A stretch of 64,000 nucleotides of DNA from Bedellia somnulentella (Eukaryota; Arthropoda; Insecta; Lepidoptera; Bedelliidae). Within the stretch, counting starts at the first letter, position 1. Every line of letters starts with the position of its first letter. The translations under genes were made by a program, and so were the position numbers. Location of the stretch: the NCBI GenBank assembly GCA_963576735.1, contig OY755171.1:6634001-6698000 (forward strand). Direction: 5' to 3'. Positions 43,601-45,307 of this stretch are shown piece after piece. The notes beneath the pieces are model-generated. The model made no database searches. It was not told the DNA's origin and saw nothing but the letters and a program-made list of their open reading frames with translations.

Positions 43601-44482
43601 CGGTGGAATGTTTACATTAATATAAGGGTCAGATAGCGTTAACTAAGAAAAACACAATCGGGACAAAGGTTATAAACTTTACGCGAGACACTTCCTGAAT
43701 TATGGCTCAATGAACAGTGCATATAATAAAAATAAAACTCACATATATAGTAATTATCTAAGAGTTATTTGTTTTGGCGATGCATTTGGAAACCAATTAA
43801 CAAAACGATGCTGTGTCTCAAGAATTATAGATCCGGCTTCAAAGCGGATCTAAAGCTTTTGGAATACTAACATTAAATATAGGTATGGTAGATAGGATTT
43901 GAACAATATCATATTAAAATAAATAATTATTTTATACATGCGTATACTCACGCCAATAGTTCTCATTGGGATAGACAGAGACTATCGATCGCCAATTTGT
44001 ACGATCCCGGTAAACATCTCGACCTTAATTTGCATTCATCAATCTTTGCATGCATGCCCTTTTATGCTTCACTCTTCGGATGCCTGCCGTTTTGAGCACA
44101 TTGTCTATTTGATCTTTTCTAATTTTGTTTAAATTTCATCTTTCATATCGCACCTTTCACGAATCATACTTTTTCTCGATCGATTACTTAACCTAAAAGT
44201 GCTAAGTGTTAAGATTTTATGACATATTAAAAATATATGCCTATAAATAATGAGTGCTTGTGGCCTGTATGGCTGCGGCAGTAATGAGTGTGTAAAGTGA
44301 GATAGTCCCTAATTTACTTTTTTATAGAGATTACACAATAATTGACATAAAATGTGTATGATACTTACAAATGTCAAGCCAACTCCAACACACACAACGT
44401 AGCCCCAACCCCCATCAGGAGGCACCATATCATTTTTCAAATCTTTTTTATCACTTTGCACGTGCGCAAAAGCCTCATCCAT
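1546..44482 (-). CDS. Monocarboxylate transporter-like protein (SLC16/MFS), nine exons, complete
   Basis: Likely a plasma-membrane carrier of monocarboxylates or related small solutes; the substrate cannot be read from sequence. Exons: 44482-44369, 23365-23242, 8887-8744, 7450-7172, 5206-5065, 4510-4363, 3986-3842, 3401-3213 and 1670-1546. They sum to 1410 bp (469 aa plus stop), with all phases matching and GT-AG at every intron. Family marks seen: DGGWGYVV (23-30) before TM1, YFTKKR (145-150) after TM4, a charged cytoplasmic loop (about 205-282) between TM6 and TM7, and D331/R335 in TM8, matching the Asp/Arg pair important in mammalian MCT1. Twelve hydrophobic segments fit the family, and the length is normal for it. 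The start has A at -3 and G at +4, with an in-frame TAA three codons upstream. A possible ATTAAA poly(A) signal lies at 1459-1454. An orphan transporter of the same fold is the main alternative to a true lactate/pyruvate carrier. Confidence 0.9.
1774..1965 (+). mobile_element. SINE-A copy 1, divergent, 3' end missing
   Basis: Starts CACGTAGTGCCGGGTTAAAA and runs through AGAGGCGACTAAGG, GGAGACCCATCACCAAC and AACTTCCAAATGTAG. It stops before the terminal module. With copies 2 and 19 it shares 'TAGTTCTAAAATTCTGG'-type spacing, a subfamily distinct from the common 'CTAATTCCTTAGC' type. Confidence 0.7.
2300..3160 (-). mobile_element. Probable antisense RTE-LINE remnant, degraded
   Basis: The part around 2815-2930 resembles 59435-59560 (ACCAGTCTGTGTTT, ACCAAACTTT, then CATATCC/CAAATCC) at the same spacing and orientation. 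The latter is contiguous with a recognisable antisense RT fragment. No open frame remains. The evidence is one stretch of partial similarity judged by eye. Confidence 0.4.
3213..3401 (-). CDS. MCT-like gene, exon 8 (TM9-TM11, residues 366-429)
   Basis: TTACAG acceptor and GTAAAT donor. Encodes TM10 and TM11 with the APDRFPAALSL linker and ends in ADPLI plus the first base of a Gly codon. It is much more GC-rich than its surroundings. Reading through the donor would give a stop at 3196-3198 and lose TM12. Confidence 0.9.
3464..3683 (+). mobile_element. SINE-A copy 2 in intron 7
   Basis: Starts CCTTGTAGTGCCGGCTTAAA, has a ~20-bp deletion after the head, and retains the full terminal module (CTCTGGCTATCCCG, GGCCGTGAGTATATGTATG). 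It fills about half of intron 7. Confidence 0.8.
3842..3986 (-). CDS. MCT-like gene, exon 7 (TM8, residues 318-366)
   Basis: ATTTCAG acceptor and GTGAGT donor. Encodes ATCVMVGAIADLIARFSLAI, where D331 and R335 align with the Asp/Arg pair of mammalian MCT1 TM8 known to be needed for transport. The start of TM9 (KLFFFGTCITVF) follows. Confidence 0.88.
4363..4510 (-). CDS. MCT-like gene, exon 6 (residues 268-317)
   Basis: CCGCAG acceptor. Encodes DLLKDPRFVSTLVGLGF, the usual entry into TM7, and then TM7 to FSYGFSK. The donor is GTCGAA, a poor match to consensus after GT, but the next exon continues in phase and in protein register. A SINE-A copy starts about 35 bp upstream of the acceptor. Confidence 0.85.
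4547..4806 (-). mobile_element. SINE-A copy 3 in intron 5
   Basis: Nearly full length, from the CATACATATACTCACGGC tail to the head at ~4805. A short tandem duplication (CCATCCATC) interrupts the 'CATCACCAACAACC' block near 4680. Its tail end lies about 35 bp from exon 6. Confidence 0.85.
5065..5206 (-). CDS. MCT-like gene, exon 5 (central cytoplasmic loop, residues 221-268)
   Basis: TTTCAG acceptor and GTAAGT donor; enters in phase 1 and leaves in phase 2. Encodes a hydrophilic, charge-rich segment (many Glu, Asp and Lys) with no hydrophobic run. This matches the large, poorly conserved loop between TM6 and TM7 of MCTs. Confidence 0.85.
5558..5777 (+). mobile_element. SINE-A copy 4 in intron 4, tail lost
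   Basis: Begins TTGCCGTGTAGTGTTGGC and reads through GGGCGATGTGGTTAGAGACC. It breaks off at GGCTACCCCGTTAAG, inside the terminal stem-loop, with no GCCGTGAG tail. Confidence 0.75.
5800..6450. other. Intron 4 sequence, unassigned
   Basis: AT-rich with no reading frame and no match to the other repeats here. Confidence 0.4.
6457..6605. mobile_element. Palindromic element D, copy 1
   Basis: AATAAATAAAGGAAAGAAAA at 6457 returns inverted as TTTCTTTCCTTTATTTAT at 6545. Between them, ACACC and a tRNA B-box-like GGTTCGAACTCGCGATC read outward. It is followed by TTATTAGTAATTATTCCCAC, also seen in copy 3 at 58470. Confidence 0.6.
7172..7450 (-). CDS. MCT-like gene, exon 4 (residues 128-221)
   Basis: The largest coding exon, 279 bp. 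TTACAG acceptor and GTAAGT donor. Contains the end of TM4 (GAGFGVMIPVSF), the family motif YFTKKR followed by a conserved QAMSS, then TM5 and TM6, and the start of the central cytoplasmic loop (HPVEWHMIKGP). Confidence 0.92.
7531..8507 (+). mobile_element. Helitron-like element F, copy 1 (977 bp, non-autonomous)
   Basis: Bounded exactly as a Helitron. Host A (7530) is followed by TCTATACTTATAATAAATCT; the end is a hairpin CCCGTGCGAAGCTGGG and then ACGATCCACTAG, followed by host T (8508). The interior has a (GTCT)n run at ~7652 and no long ORF. It lies in intron 3. The Rep/helicase gene is absent. Confidence 0.75.
7652..7693 (+). repeat. (GTCT)n microsatellite inside element F
   Basis: About ten TGTC/GTCT units in tandem. 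The same site is shorter in F copy 3 (61577) and interrupted in F copy 2 (56848), so it is an expanding internal microsatellite of the element. Confidence 0.85.
8744..8887 (-). CDS. MCT-like gene, exon 3 (residues 80-128)
   Basis: TTCCAG acceptor and GTAATT donor, phase 1 in and out. Reads GFLSGIALKKYSFRQVGL and then two hydrophobic stretches (TM3 and the start of TM4). The short basic KKYSFR link between TM2 and TM3 is typical of the family. Confidence 0.9.
8996..9220 (+). mobile_element. SINE-A copy 5 in intron 2, degraded
   Basis: Head GTGAAGCGTTGGCTTAGAAA and block GGGTGATGCGGTAAAAGAG with a deletion of the GACCCATC segment. The terminal module CTCTAGCTACCCCTTCTAGG is kept, but the sequence leaves the family at TATAGCCGTCTATA, losing the tail. 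Confidence 0.7.
9547..9684 (+). mobile_element. SINE-A copy 6, 5'-truncated
   Basis: Starts abruptly at CATCACCAACAACC and continues to an intact GCCGTGAGTATATGTATG tail with four TATG units. 5' truncation is typical of LINE-type insertion. Confidence 0.8.
9910..10010. mobile_element. Palindromic element D, copy 2
   Basis: Contains CACCGGCGGGGATGGAAC and CCGCGATCCGCGGTGTCGAA, followed by TTTCTTTCCTTTATTTATT as in copies 1 and 3. Only one arm of the palindrome is clear. Confidence 0.5.
10090..10860 (-). pseudogene. LINE-C (RTE-like) reverse transcriptase, C-terminal third, broken
   Basis: On the minus strand, from high to low coordinates, the translation gives KTMVLERE, then MKEFVYL with an in-frame stop just before it, then VLVPTLMYGSECWAWQKRHE and MRSIRSLCNLK, and finally the antisense of the LINE-C 3' end at 10230-10090. 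This is the standard C-terminal order of lepidopteran RTE reverse transcriptases, which make element cDNA at the nick. Stops and frameshifts make it dead. It is the longest LINE-C copy here and ties the many short 3' copies to an RT gene. Confidence 0.8.
11326..11616 (+). mobile_element. SINE-B copy 1, internally deleted
   Basis: Head CCGTAATAGCTTAGTGGGTA lacks the B-box part (a deletion between the A box and the TTGTCTTTTC block). The 3' end reads CTCTGCTAACCCTTTCGAGG then CGGCGTGAACGTTTG. A second deletion removes CGTACAAAACGGCGATAGG. Confidence 0.75.
11640..11855 (-). mobile_element. SINE-A copy 7, highly degraded
   Basis: Recognised by order rather than identity: ATCCCTAAAAG, AACCACTTTTTC, TCTAACCGCATG, TCACTTAAAAAG, CCCACCGGAAGAAATGGG. 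It directly follows SINE-B copy 1. An old copy. Confidence 0.55.
12014..12194 (+). mobile_element. LINE-C 3' fragment, copy 2
   Basis: Encodes a degraded KRTGVQSMKNKTACMK-type segment, followed by AACCCAGTGGGAAATAATGG and the CGTGAGTATATGTATGTATG tail. 5'-truncated. Confidence 0.8.
12531..12690 (+). mobile_element. SINE-B copy 2, partial, at the centre of the foldback
   Basis: Reads CATTCGTTCAAAACGACG, GAACACCAGGTAACAATGTC, ACTCCTTCGGGGGTGTATGG, TGTGAACGTTTCAG. Its 3' end is mirrored by an antisense piece at 12506-12530, so it belongs to the inverted structure. Confidence 0.7.
12804..13060 (+). mobile_element. SINE-A copy 8, full length, 10-bp TSD
   Basis: Flanked by TGATCTCTTT at 12794-12803 and 13061-13070. 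The opposite foldback arm (near 12380) supplies the unoccupied sequence, which confirms both boundaries. The tail is GCCGTGAGTATATGTATG plus extra TATG units. Confidence 0.92.
13145..13780. other. Intron 2 sequence, unassigned
   Basis: AT-rich with no frame and no repeat shared within the window. Confidence 0.4.
13781..15742. repeat. Exact-looking tandem duplication, two 981-bp units
   Basis: Unit 1 is 13781-14761 and unit 2 is 14762-15742; by eye the two read the same throughout. The unit ends inside LINE-C copy 3, so the 5' half of that element (from AAAGAGCCAATGTGGATGG) occurs twice and its 3' half once. Very recent duplication or an assembly artefact are both possible. Confidence 0.9.
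15655..15897 (+). mobile_element. LINE-C 3' fragment, copy 3
   Basis: Runs from the GATATAAAGAGCCAATGTG block to TGGCGTGAATTAAAC. The translation keeps MNVDEAREVCQDREKWRSIV and then loses the end (ATG GGA is replaced). The duplicated 5' half lies at 14674-14761. Confidence 0.8.
16119..17394 (+). mobile_element. mariner element M1, copy 1 (1276 bp), inactive
   Basis: Terminal inverted repeats CGAGGGGCATGCCAAAA and TTTTGGCATACCCCTCG are flanked by the TA target duplication (16117-16118, 17395-17396). The transposase reading frame is interrupted. Confidence 0.92.
16302..17335 (+). pseudogene. mariner M1 transposase, broken
   Basis: Starts MELSRRDFRAMIYYDFK, the helix-turn-helix DNA-binding end of a mariner transposase, and soon loses frame (~16355). 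Catalytic D,D34D blocks remain in separate frames: TSDETW (~16742), WHHDNAAPHT (~17026) and LAPCDFYLFPKIKEKLKGK (~17123). A normal mariner transposase is ~345 aa; here frameshifts and a deletion near 16690 remove any complete product. Confidence 0.88.
17688..17880 (-). mobile_element. SINE-A copy 9, degraded, tail lost
   Basis: GGCTATAAAAGCCTAAGC with a 7-bp gap where the module's stem should be, CAGCCACTTTTGGAAGTTG intact, and a deletion of the GACCCATCACCAAC block. The 5' end ATTCTAAGCCAACACTAC is kept. Confidence 0.7.
18240..18494 (+). mobile_element. LINE-C 3' fragment, copy 4 (well preserved)
   Basis: Open from about 18217 to 18468. The element part begins about GIYRASVDGNVSRGRPRRTH and ends SIVSAYPNGN before TAA, and only ~20 bp plus the TATGTATG tail follow. 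A 3' UTR this short, ending in a microsatellite, is the hallmark of the RTE clade. Confidence 0.85.
18506..18669 (+). mobile_element. SINE-A copy 10, 5'-truncated, abutting LINE-C copy 4
   Basis: Starts at GTGGGCGATGCGGTTGGAG, about a dozen bases after the LINE-C tail, and ends with an intact module and GTATGTATGTATG. The two copies form a head-to-tail pair joined near the (TATG)n tail. GCATATTTTG follows both tails (18490 and 18668) and may be the target duplication. Confidence 0.82.
18905..19015 (-). mobile_element. SINE-B fragment, copy 3
   Basis: AATCAACCACACATTT, ATTGGTGTAGGCCCGACTCA and an antisense tRNA-like head ending GAGCTATTAAGG. Only the 5' half of the element. Confidence 0.65.
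19122..19232 (-). mobile_element. LINE-C 3' end, copy 5, short
   Basis: CATATATACATATACTCACGCC tail side, then ATTGGGGTAGCAGAGAC and ATCGATCGCCACTTCG. It ends in CCTCTCTCTCTTTCC, about 100 bp in all. Confidence 0.8.
19356..19600 (-). mobile_element. SINE-B remnants, highly degraded
   Basis: GACGTGTCAACCCTCAGAAT, CACTGTCACGTGACTTAGTA, CTCAGCCATGTGTG and, after ~65 unmatched bases, GGTCCGATCCAAGATTTGAA appear in the correct antisense order. An old copy. Confidence 0.5.
19605..20610. other. Intron 2 sequence, unassigned
   Basis: No frame with codon-like quality and no repeat shared within the window. Confidence 0.4.
20612..20703 (+). mobile_element. SINE-A copy 11, 5'-truncated
   Basis: Only the last ~90 bp: ATGCGGCTAAGGAGTTTCTA, CTCTGGCTACCCCTTATTGA and GGCCGTGAGTGTATGTATG. 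Belongs to the copy 2 subfamily. Confidence 0.75.
20704..21535 (+). mobile_element. Possible 3' end of a LINE of another family
   Basis: A 64-codon open stretch (20805-20999), rich in Lys, Arg and Leu, is followed by ~500 bp of T-rich UTR-like sequence ending AAATAAATGTTTTGATTATT with an (ATT)n run. The layout is that of a 5'-truncated LINE with its 3' UTR, but I do not recognise the protein. Confidence 0.35.
21785..21926. mobile_element. Small palindromic-ended element J, copy 1
   Basis: CAGGGCAAGCACGAGCG at the left and a degraded complement (GCTCGTACTAGCCGGGC) at the right. The interior (GATGGC...GTAAGTGCGTAAGAGATGGC, GGATAAAGC complement) matches 52730-52860 in inverted orientation. Confidence 0.65.
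22629..22869 (+). mobile_element. SINE-A copy 12, full length
   Basis: One of the best-preserved copies, from TTGCCGTGTAGTGTCGGC to GCCGTGAGTATATATTATG. ATCTAAACAT occurs on both sides (about 22610 and 22882), a possible target duplication with slight slippage. Confidence 0.88.
22900..23240. other. Intron 2 sequence next to exon 2, unassigned
   Basis: AT-rich, nothing recognised. Confidence 0.4.
23242..23365 (-). CDS. MCT-like gene, exon 2 (residues 39-80, last codon split)
   Basis: Preceded by a TTTACAG acceptor and followed by a GTAAAT donor. Encodes the rest of TM1 (MLGFGSSSAFGILF), the first outer loop (FLEQGG) and the start of TM2 (IGVYNGALSIS). It lies 21.0 kb from exon 1 and 14.4 kb from exon 3. 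Confidence 0.9.
23431..23795 (+). mobile_element. SINE-B copy 4, full length, in intron 1
   Basis: tRNA-like head with A box TAGCTCAGTGGG and B box GTTCAAATCC, then CACCAATTTGTCTTTTC, and a 3' end CAACCCTTTCGGGGATATTC, CGGCGTGAACGTTTATG with a (TATGT)n-like tail. It lies only ~65 bp upstream of exon 2's acceptor. Confidence 0.9.
24000..24208 (+). mobile_element. LINE-C 3' fragment, copy 6
   Basis: Translation has VEDNHGGHIGT (a degraded RGRPRRTHL), then KNERVCMKRLMDVNEAKEVC and SIVSAYPTGN before TAA. The tail is short, GTGAGTATATGTATG. Confidence 0.8.
24210..25050. other. Intron 1 sequence, unassigned
   Basis: AT-rich, no open frame. Nothing shared with the rest of the window. Confidence 0.4.
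25052..25278 (+). mobile_element. LINE-C 3' fragment, copy 7
   Basis: AAGGAATCTATAGAGCTGATG followed by a deletion of the SRGRPRR segment, AGAATGTATGAAAAG, and ACCCCAATGGGAACTAATGG with GCGTGTGTATATG. A CGAGTA insertion disrupts the SIVSAY codons. Confidence 0.78.
25300..25450 (+). mobile_element. Possible LINE 3' remnant of another family
   Basis: AAGTGATAAGACCGCCAATT and the T-rich stretch after it resemble, from memory, 3' ends common in lepidopteran LINEs. No coding part is present. Confidence 0.3.
25753..25832 (+). mobile_element. SINE-B 3' fragment, copy 5
   Basis: GGAACACCAGGTGACAATTT through CTCTGTCAACTCCTTCGGGC to TACGGCGTAAACGTTTGAG. The sequence after it is repeated at 28060 (see the duplication). 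Confidence 0.8.
25833..26125. repeat. Diverged duplication, copy carrying an SINE-B insertion
   Basis: GAATTCTGAAGATTTATGG and CTGCTGTTATCAATGTTGGG flank SINE-B copy 6. The same flanks are joined without the insertion at 28062-28155. Confidence 0.85.
25897..26080 (-). mobile_element. SINE-B copy 6, 5'-truncated, 11-bp TSD
   Basis: Flanked by CAGACGTTTAT at 25886-25896 and 26081-26091. Keeps the (ATAAC)n tail and the 3' half to ACGCATACACTGTCA. The empty counterpart at ~28115 proves the insertion limits. Confidence 0.93.
26285..26600. other. Intron 1 sequence, unassigned
   Basis: AT-rich, nothing recognised. Confidence 0.4.
26613..26826 (-). mobile_element. SINE-B copy 7, 5'-truncated, 10-bp TSD
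   Basis: Flanked by TGCATTCTTA (26603-26612 and 26827-26836). Has the tail and 3' half up to ATGTGGGTTTCC. A short internal change replaces GAACATCACGTGAC with GAACTCACATGGC. Confidence 0.9.
26964..27775. mobile_element. Possible GC-rich inverted-repeat element
   Basis: The left end reads CCCTTCGTGTGGC, CCGCTCCGGGAGACAAAG and AAATGGCGG. The right end, reversed, reads CCCTTCGCCTGGC, CGGCTCCGGGAGAGAAAAG and TATGGCGG. The left arm contains three CTCCGGGA blocks with CATCTGTCCCG and GCGTCTGGCGG between them. The CG-rich ends contrast with the AT-rich interior (27130-27640). The right end GCGAAGGGA may partly belong to the adjoining LINE-C, so the boundary is uncertain. Confidence 0.5.
27776..28020 (+). 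mobile_element. LINE-C 3' fragment, copy 8 (best preserved)
   Basis: Open from 27793 to 27996, encoding EGNVSRGRPRRTHLDQIENV through EVCQDRTKWRSIVSAYPNGN to TAA, then GCGTGAGAATATGTATG. With copy 4 it defines the C-terminal consensus of the LINE-C ORF. Confidence 0.88.
28020..28058 (+). mobile_element. SINE-B 3' fragment, copy 8
   Basis: ACCTCTGTCAACTACTACGG then ATACGGCGTGAATGTTTG. Counterpart of the 25800-25832 fragment at the edge of the duplication. Confidence 0.7.
28059..28160. repeat. Diverged duplication, empty-site copy
   Basis: GAATTCTGAAGATTTATGG through TCGTTCATCGTTTC and TTTATCTGCTGTTGTTATC without the SINE found in the copy at 25833-26125. ~90% similar by eye. Confidence 0.85.
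28421..28684 (+). mobile_element. SINE-A copy 13, full length, 15-bp TSD, doubled 5' end
   Basis: Flanked by TATACAAGAAATGGT (28406-28420 and 28685-28699). The first ~23 bp (GCCGTGTAGTATCGGTTTAG) occur twice in tandem before the rest of the element. The long, intact duplication suggests a young insertion. Confidence 0.93.
29179..29546 (+). mobile_element. SINE-B copy 9, full length (368 bp), 11-bp TSD
   Basis: Flanked by GATTTTCAAGC (29168-29178 and 29547-29557). A box TAGCCCAGTGGG, B box GTTCGAATCC, intact 3' module CCCCTTCGGGG and CGGCGTGAACG, (TATGT)n tail. Reference copy for the family, with copy 11. Confidence 0.95.
29956..30197 (-). mobile_element. SINE-A copy 14, degraded but full length
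   Basis: ATACTAAAGGCTATAAATCC (tail side) to GCTATTCTAAGCCGACGC. The CACCAACAACC block is deleted near 30065. Confidence 0.75.
30236..30402 (+). mobile_element. LINE-C 3' fragment, copy 9
   Basis: HKKAGVRSMKYKRIMDIKEA and REVCQDRTKWRSIVSAY are readable, with the CACMKR codons deleted. The tail is lost after GCGTGAGAATATC. Confidence 0.8.
30405..31095. other. Intron 1 sequence, unassigned
   Basis: A chance open frame at 30656-30943 has no family features. Nothing else seen. Confidence 0.4.
31108..31254 (-). mobile_element. SINE-B copy 10, truncated and lacking the 3' module
   Basis: Flanked by CCAAAATAAT (31098-31107 and 31255-31264). After the (ATAAC)n tail the sequence jumps to CATCACGTGACTTTGTC, omitting the CCCCTTCGGGG stem-loop and GCGTGA. 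The join is at TGTT-type microhomology. Confidence 0.85.
31549..31920 (+). mobile_element. SINE-B copy 11, full length (372 bp), 12-bp TSD
   Basis: Flanked by GTTACAAAGATC (31537-31548 and 31921-31932). Very close to copy 9 throughout, suggesting recent activity of one master. Confidence 0.95.
31933..32490. other. Intron 1 sequence, unassigned
   Basis: No repeat or credible frame. Confidence 0.4.
32494..32843 (-). mobile_element. SINE-B copy 12, near full length
   Basis: From AAACGTTCACGCCAAATATC to the antisense head GAGCTATGACGTCC. The (TATGT)n tail is replaced by CTCAAACTCAAACG. Point changes throughout suggest an older copy. Confidence 0.88.
33144..33388 (-). mobile_element. SINE-A copy 15, full length, 10-bp TSD
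   Basis: Flanked by AACTAAAACT (33134-33143 and 33389-33398). Complete from the CATACATACATATACCCACG tail to the GCCGACAGT head. Confidence 0.9.
33430..33544 (+). mobile_element. Possible Helitron-like 3' end
   Basis: Ends ACCCAGACGAAGCTGCATGG, GTCATCTAG followed by T, similar in layout to elements E and F (short hairpin, a few bases, CTAG, host T). SINE-A copy 16 begins a few bases beyond. Confidence 0.4.
33557..33800 (-). mobile_element. SINE-A copy 16, full length, short TSD
   Basis: TTTATATA flanks both sides (33549-33556 and 33801-33808). The head ends CCGGCACTACACGGC, the 'GCCGGC' subfamily variant also seen in copies 21 and 26. Confidence 0.87.
33925..34020 (+). mobile_element. LINE-C 3' end, copy 10, short
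   Basis: AGATTTGCCTGGATTGTAC, CGATCGATAGTCTCTGCC, ACCCCAATTGGAAC, then AGGCGTGAGTATAAG with a decayed tail. Confidence 0.78.
34030..34112 (-). mobile_element. SINE-A copy 17, 5' part only
   Basis: GGTGCCGTAAGTCGCCTCTT to TATTCTAAGCTGACACTA. It sits directly after LINE-C copy 10 in opposite orientation; the 3' half is missing. Confidence 0.7.
34115..35120. other. Intron 1 sequence, unassigned
   Basis: A 60-codon open frame at 34230-34412 is T-rich and hydrophobic by composition only. No repeat recognised. Confidence 0.4.
35135..35397 (-). mobile_element. SINE-A copy 18, full length, 13-bp TSD
   Basis: Flanked by TACAATTGTTACA (35122-35134 and 35398-35410). The GGGGTAGCCAGAGC module and the head ACACTACACAGC are intact. 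Confidence 0.93.
35411..36310. other. Intron 1 sequence, unassigned
   Basis: AT-rich. Nothing recognised. Confidence 0.4.
36315..37130. repeat. Tandem array, three units of ~260-275 bp
   Basis: Units begin AAAAGTTCATTTATATT at 36315, 36576 and 36852, and share GATCGAATAAACGA, AACTATACAATTCTTAC and TCCGAATCACTGTTTAACAT. Units 2 and 3 end TGATTGCACTGTGTAAGTAA, CTCATG(T/C)TAGAGGCG. Unit 1 has instead a segment with ACCGACTTCAAAAAAAGGAG, a motif of the 51.3-54 kb repeats. Confidence 0.88.
37085..37315 (+). mobile_element. SINE-B copy 13, partial, joined to the tandem array
   Basis: CTAGAGGCGTGAGATCAAATCC (degraded B box), GTGACAGTGTATTCGTAC, TACTCTGAACACCTGG. The 3' module is absent. The GAGGCGTGA at the unit 2/3 junction of the array suggests that part of the SINE was amplified with it. 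Confidence 0.65.
37464..38777 (+). mobile_element. mariner element M2 (~1.3 kb), inactive
   Basis: The ends carry imperfect inverted repeats: CTCTGTGTAAAAAGTATCGG at the left and the complement of CCGATACTTTGTACACAG at the right, each next to TA. The ends and protein differ clearly from M1. Confidence 0.88.
37657..38726 (+). pseudogene. mariner M2 transposase, broken by two frameshifts and a stop
   Basis: Would bind the element ends and cut at TA. Three overlapping frames give, in order, MENIVEQRVCLKFCVSND (helix-turn-helix region) and RAYEWYKAFKEGREVV; then GMKRVAARLVPKDLNFVQ and the first catalytic block TGDETW; then HHDNAPSHIA and YSPDMAPSDFFLFPKLKL with the second and third Asp of the D,D34D triad. 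Frame breaks lie near 37930 and 38225; a TAA at 38643 precedes DWVKRWRCCIASDGAYFEGD. About 345 codons in total, normal for mariner, so decay is recent to moderate. Confidence 0.92.
38780..39545. other. Intron 1 sequence, unassigned
   Basis: Low-complexity AT-rich sequence. No gene-like features. Confidence 0.4.
39550..40044. mobile_element. MITE H, copy 1 (495 bp)
   Basis: TIRs AATTCGGTATGCAAAGTTTT and AAAACTTTGCATACCGAATT. The non-coding interior includes GATATTATG, TACGTGATTCTTTCGAGC and ATGACGTCA. A second copy of almost the same length lies at 59856-60351. Confidence 0.88.
40050..41140. other. Intron 1 sequence, mostly unassigned
   Basis: Only a short antisense SINE-B 3' remnant is seen at 40528-40585 (AAGTTCACGCAGTATATACG, GGTAGGCAGAGGTA). 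Confidence 0.45.
41143..41364 (-). mobile_element. SINE-A copy 19
   Basis: CATACATATACTTACGGCC to TAAGCCGGTACTACATGGC, with GAGCTTCAGAGCCAGAAACT marking the copy 2 subfamily. The AAAAGCCCC block is deleted. Confidence 0.85.
41878..41972 (+). repeat. Fragment of repeat K
   Basis: TACTATCGCGTTTTTAATTT, CTAACGTTTCGGATACTTTT, CAGTGTCCATGGTCGCAGG. Similar wording (CGCGATTAAAACATCCGAAA, TTATCATGGTCACGGG) occurs at 54230-54300. A common lepidopteran repeat from memory; class not known to me. Confidence 0.5.
42128..42225 (+). mobile_element. SINE-B middle fragment
   Basis: GGCAATAGGCCTGCCGCCATCACGTG, then AAGCAAAACGTGACTACTCT and GAACACAGGATGGCAAAT. Neither end of the element is present. Confidence 0.65.
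42600..42660 (+). mobile_element. SINE-A 3' remnant, doubtful
   Basis: ACTGAGGAGTTCTATAGCTC, GGTTACCCTTTTCGGGATTG, CAGTCGTGAGTAAAGG. The order is right but the tail is absent. Confidence 0.45.
43150..43388 (+). mobile_element. SINE-A copy 21, near full length
   Basis: ATGCCGTGTAGTGCCGGC head and GCCGTGAGTATATGTATG tail with four TATG units. GCGGTTGGAGACCC is deleted at ~43252. Confidence 0.88.
43937..44185 (-). mobile_element. LINE-C 3' fragment, copy 11, near exon 1
   Basis: CATGCGTATACTCACGCC, TTCTCATTGGGATAGACAG, GACTATCGATCGCC and TTTTGAGCACATTGTCTATT in antisense. It ends about 185 bp from exon 1's donor. Confidence 0.82.
44369..44482 (-). CDS. MCT-like gene, exon 1 (start codon, residues 1-38)
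   Basis: Encodes a short charged cytoplasmic N-terminus, then PPDGGWGYVVC entering TM1. It ends in phase 0 at a consensus GTAAGT donor. The DGGWG motif is the most conserved signature of the SLC16 family. Confidence 0.9.
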
Positions 44483-44760
44483 TGTAATTTAATTTATTTT
44501 ACCGGTATTTTACACTGATAATACATATAACGTGTTTCGTTTGCGCTTATATTATGTTTGTGCGTAAATAATAAATTTATGTTATAATTTTAATATTTGA
44601 ATTAAATTTTAAGGTTTATTAGGAGTTGAATAACATAGTGTGCAGTCTACCGCCAACCGGTGCGTCGAGTCGTGTCTGGTGAGAGACTGCGTAGAGTTGT
44701 ATACAAGTCACTGGCACACTGAAATCAAGCGTAAGGCAGTTTCATTCATTAGTAAATTGC
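44483..44760 (-). promoter_or_regulatory. Possible 5' leader and core promoter region of the MCT-like gene
   Basis: Just upstream of the start codon lies an AT-rich stretch and then, at about 44640-44720, a patch richer in G and C than the flanks. This is where a leader and core promoter would be expected. I see no convincing TATA box or Inr/DPE pair, and an untranslated first exon further upstream cannot be excluded. Confidence 0.25.
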
Positions 44761-44844
44761 AGATAAAAAGCTTACTATGCTAATCAATCTTTACTACTTC
44801 TTTGGTGATCTTCCGCCATGCTCTTAGTTTATTAATTTTTACAC

Positions 44845-44945
44845 ATACATTAATCTCATAATCTATAAAAAGGGTAGGCAGACTTTCAAAATCGGAATTA
44901 CCTTAGCCACTTTTGAAATTTGTTGGAGATTTTTTTGTAAAATAG
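44845..44945 (-). mobile_element. SINE-A copy 22, degraded 3' half
   Basis: CATTAATCTCATAATCTATA, AAAAGGGTAGGCAGAC and CCTTAGCCACTTTTGAAAT in order. It joins an SINE-B 3' end at ~44945 on the same strand. Confidence 0.55.
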
Positions 44946-44949
44946 AGAC

Positions 44950-45125
44950 TCAGACTCAAACTTACACACCGAAGGTTAGCAGAGGTACTAATCCTTCTGA
45001 ACATCAAGTGACATTGTCACCTAGTGTTCAGAGTAGCCACGTTATGCTTGGACAGTGTACTCACGTGATAGAGCGTAAGCTTATCGCCATTTTGTACGAA
45101 TACACTGTCACGTGACAAACCATGG
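44950..45125 (-). mobile_element. SINE-B copy 14, 3' half
   Basis: CACCGAAGGTTAGCAGAGGT, CATCAAGTGACATTGTCACC, GCTTATCGCCATTTTGTACG, CACTGTCACGTGAC. The stem-loop is shortened to ACACACCGAAGG. Confidence 0.78.
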
Positions 45126-45235
45126 TGAAGTTGAACTTTAAAAAAGACAAATAGCCGTGAGAGTATGTATGTATAATTGTATATATCTTTTATAAATTAG
45201 ACTTTACGTAAAACCAATTTAATAATAAGACATTA

Positions 45236-45275
45236 TTGGGAACTAACAGCGAGAGAATATGTATATAGGTACGTA
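45236..45275 (+). mobile_element. LINE-C tail fragment
   Basis: TTGGGAACTAACAGCGAGAG then AATATGTATATAGGTACG. The extreme 3' end only. Confidence 0.55.
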
Positions 45276-45307
45276 TGTTTCGAGCATACACGTACATTAT
45301 ACGCATC

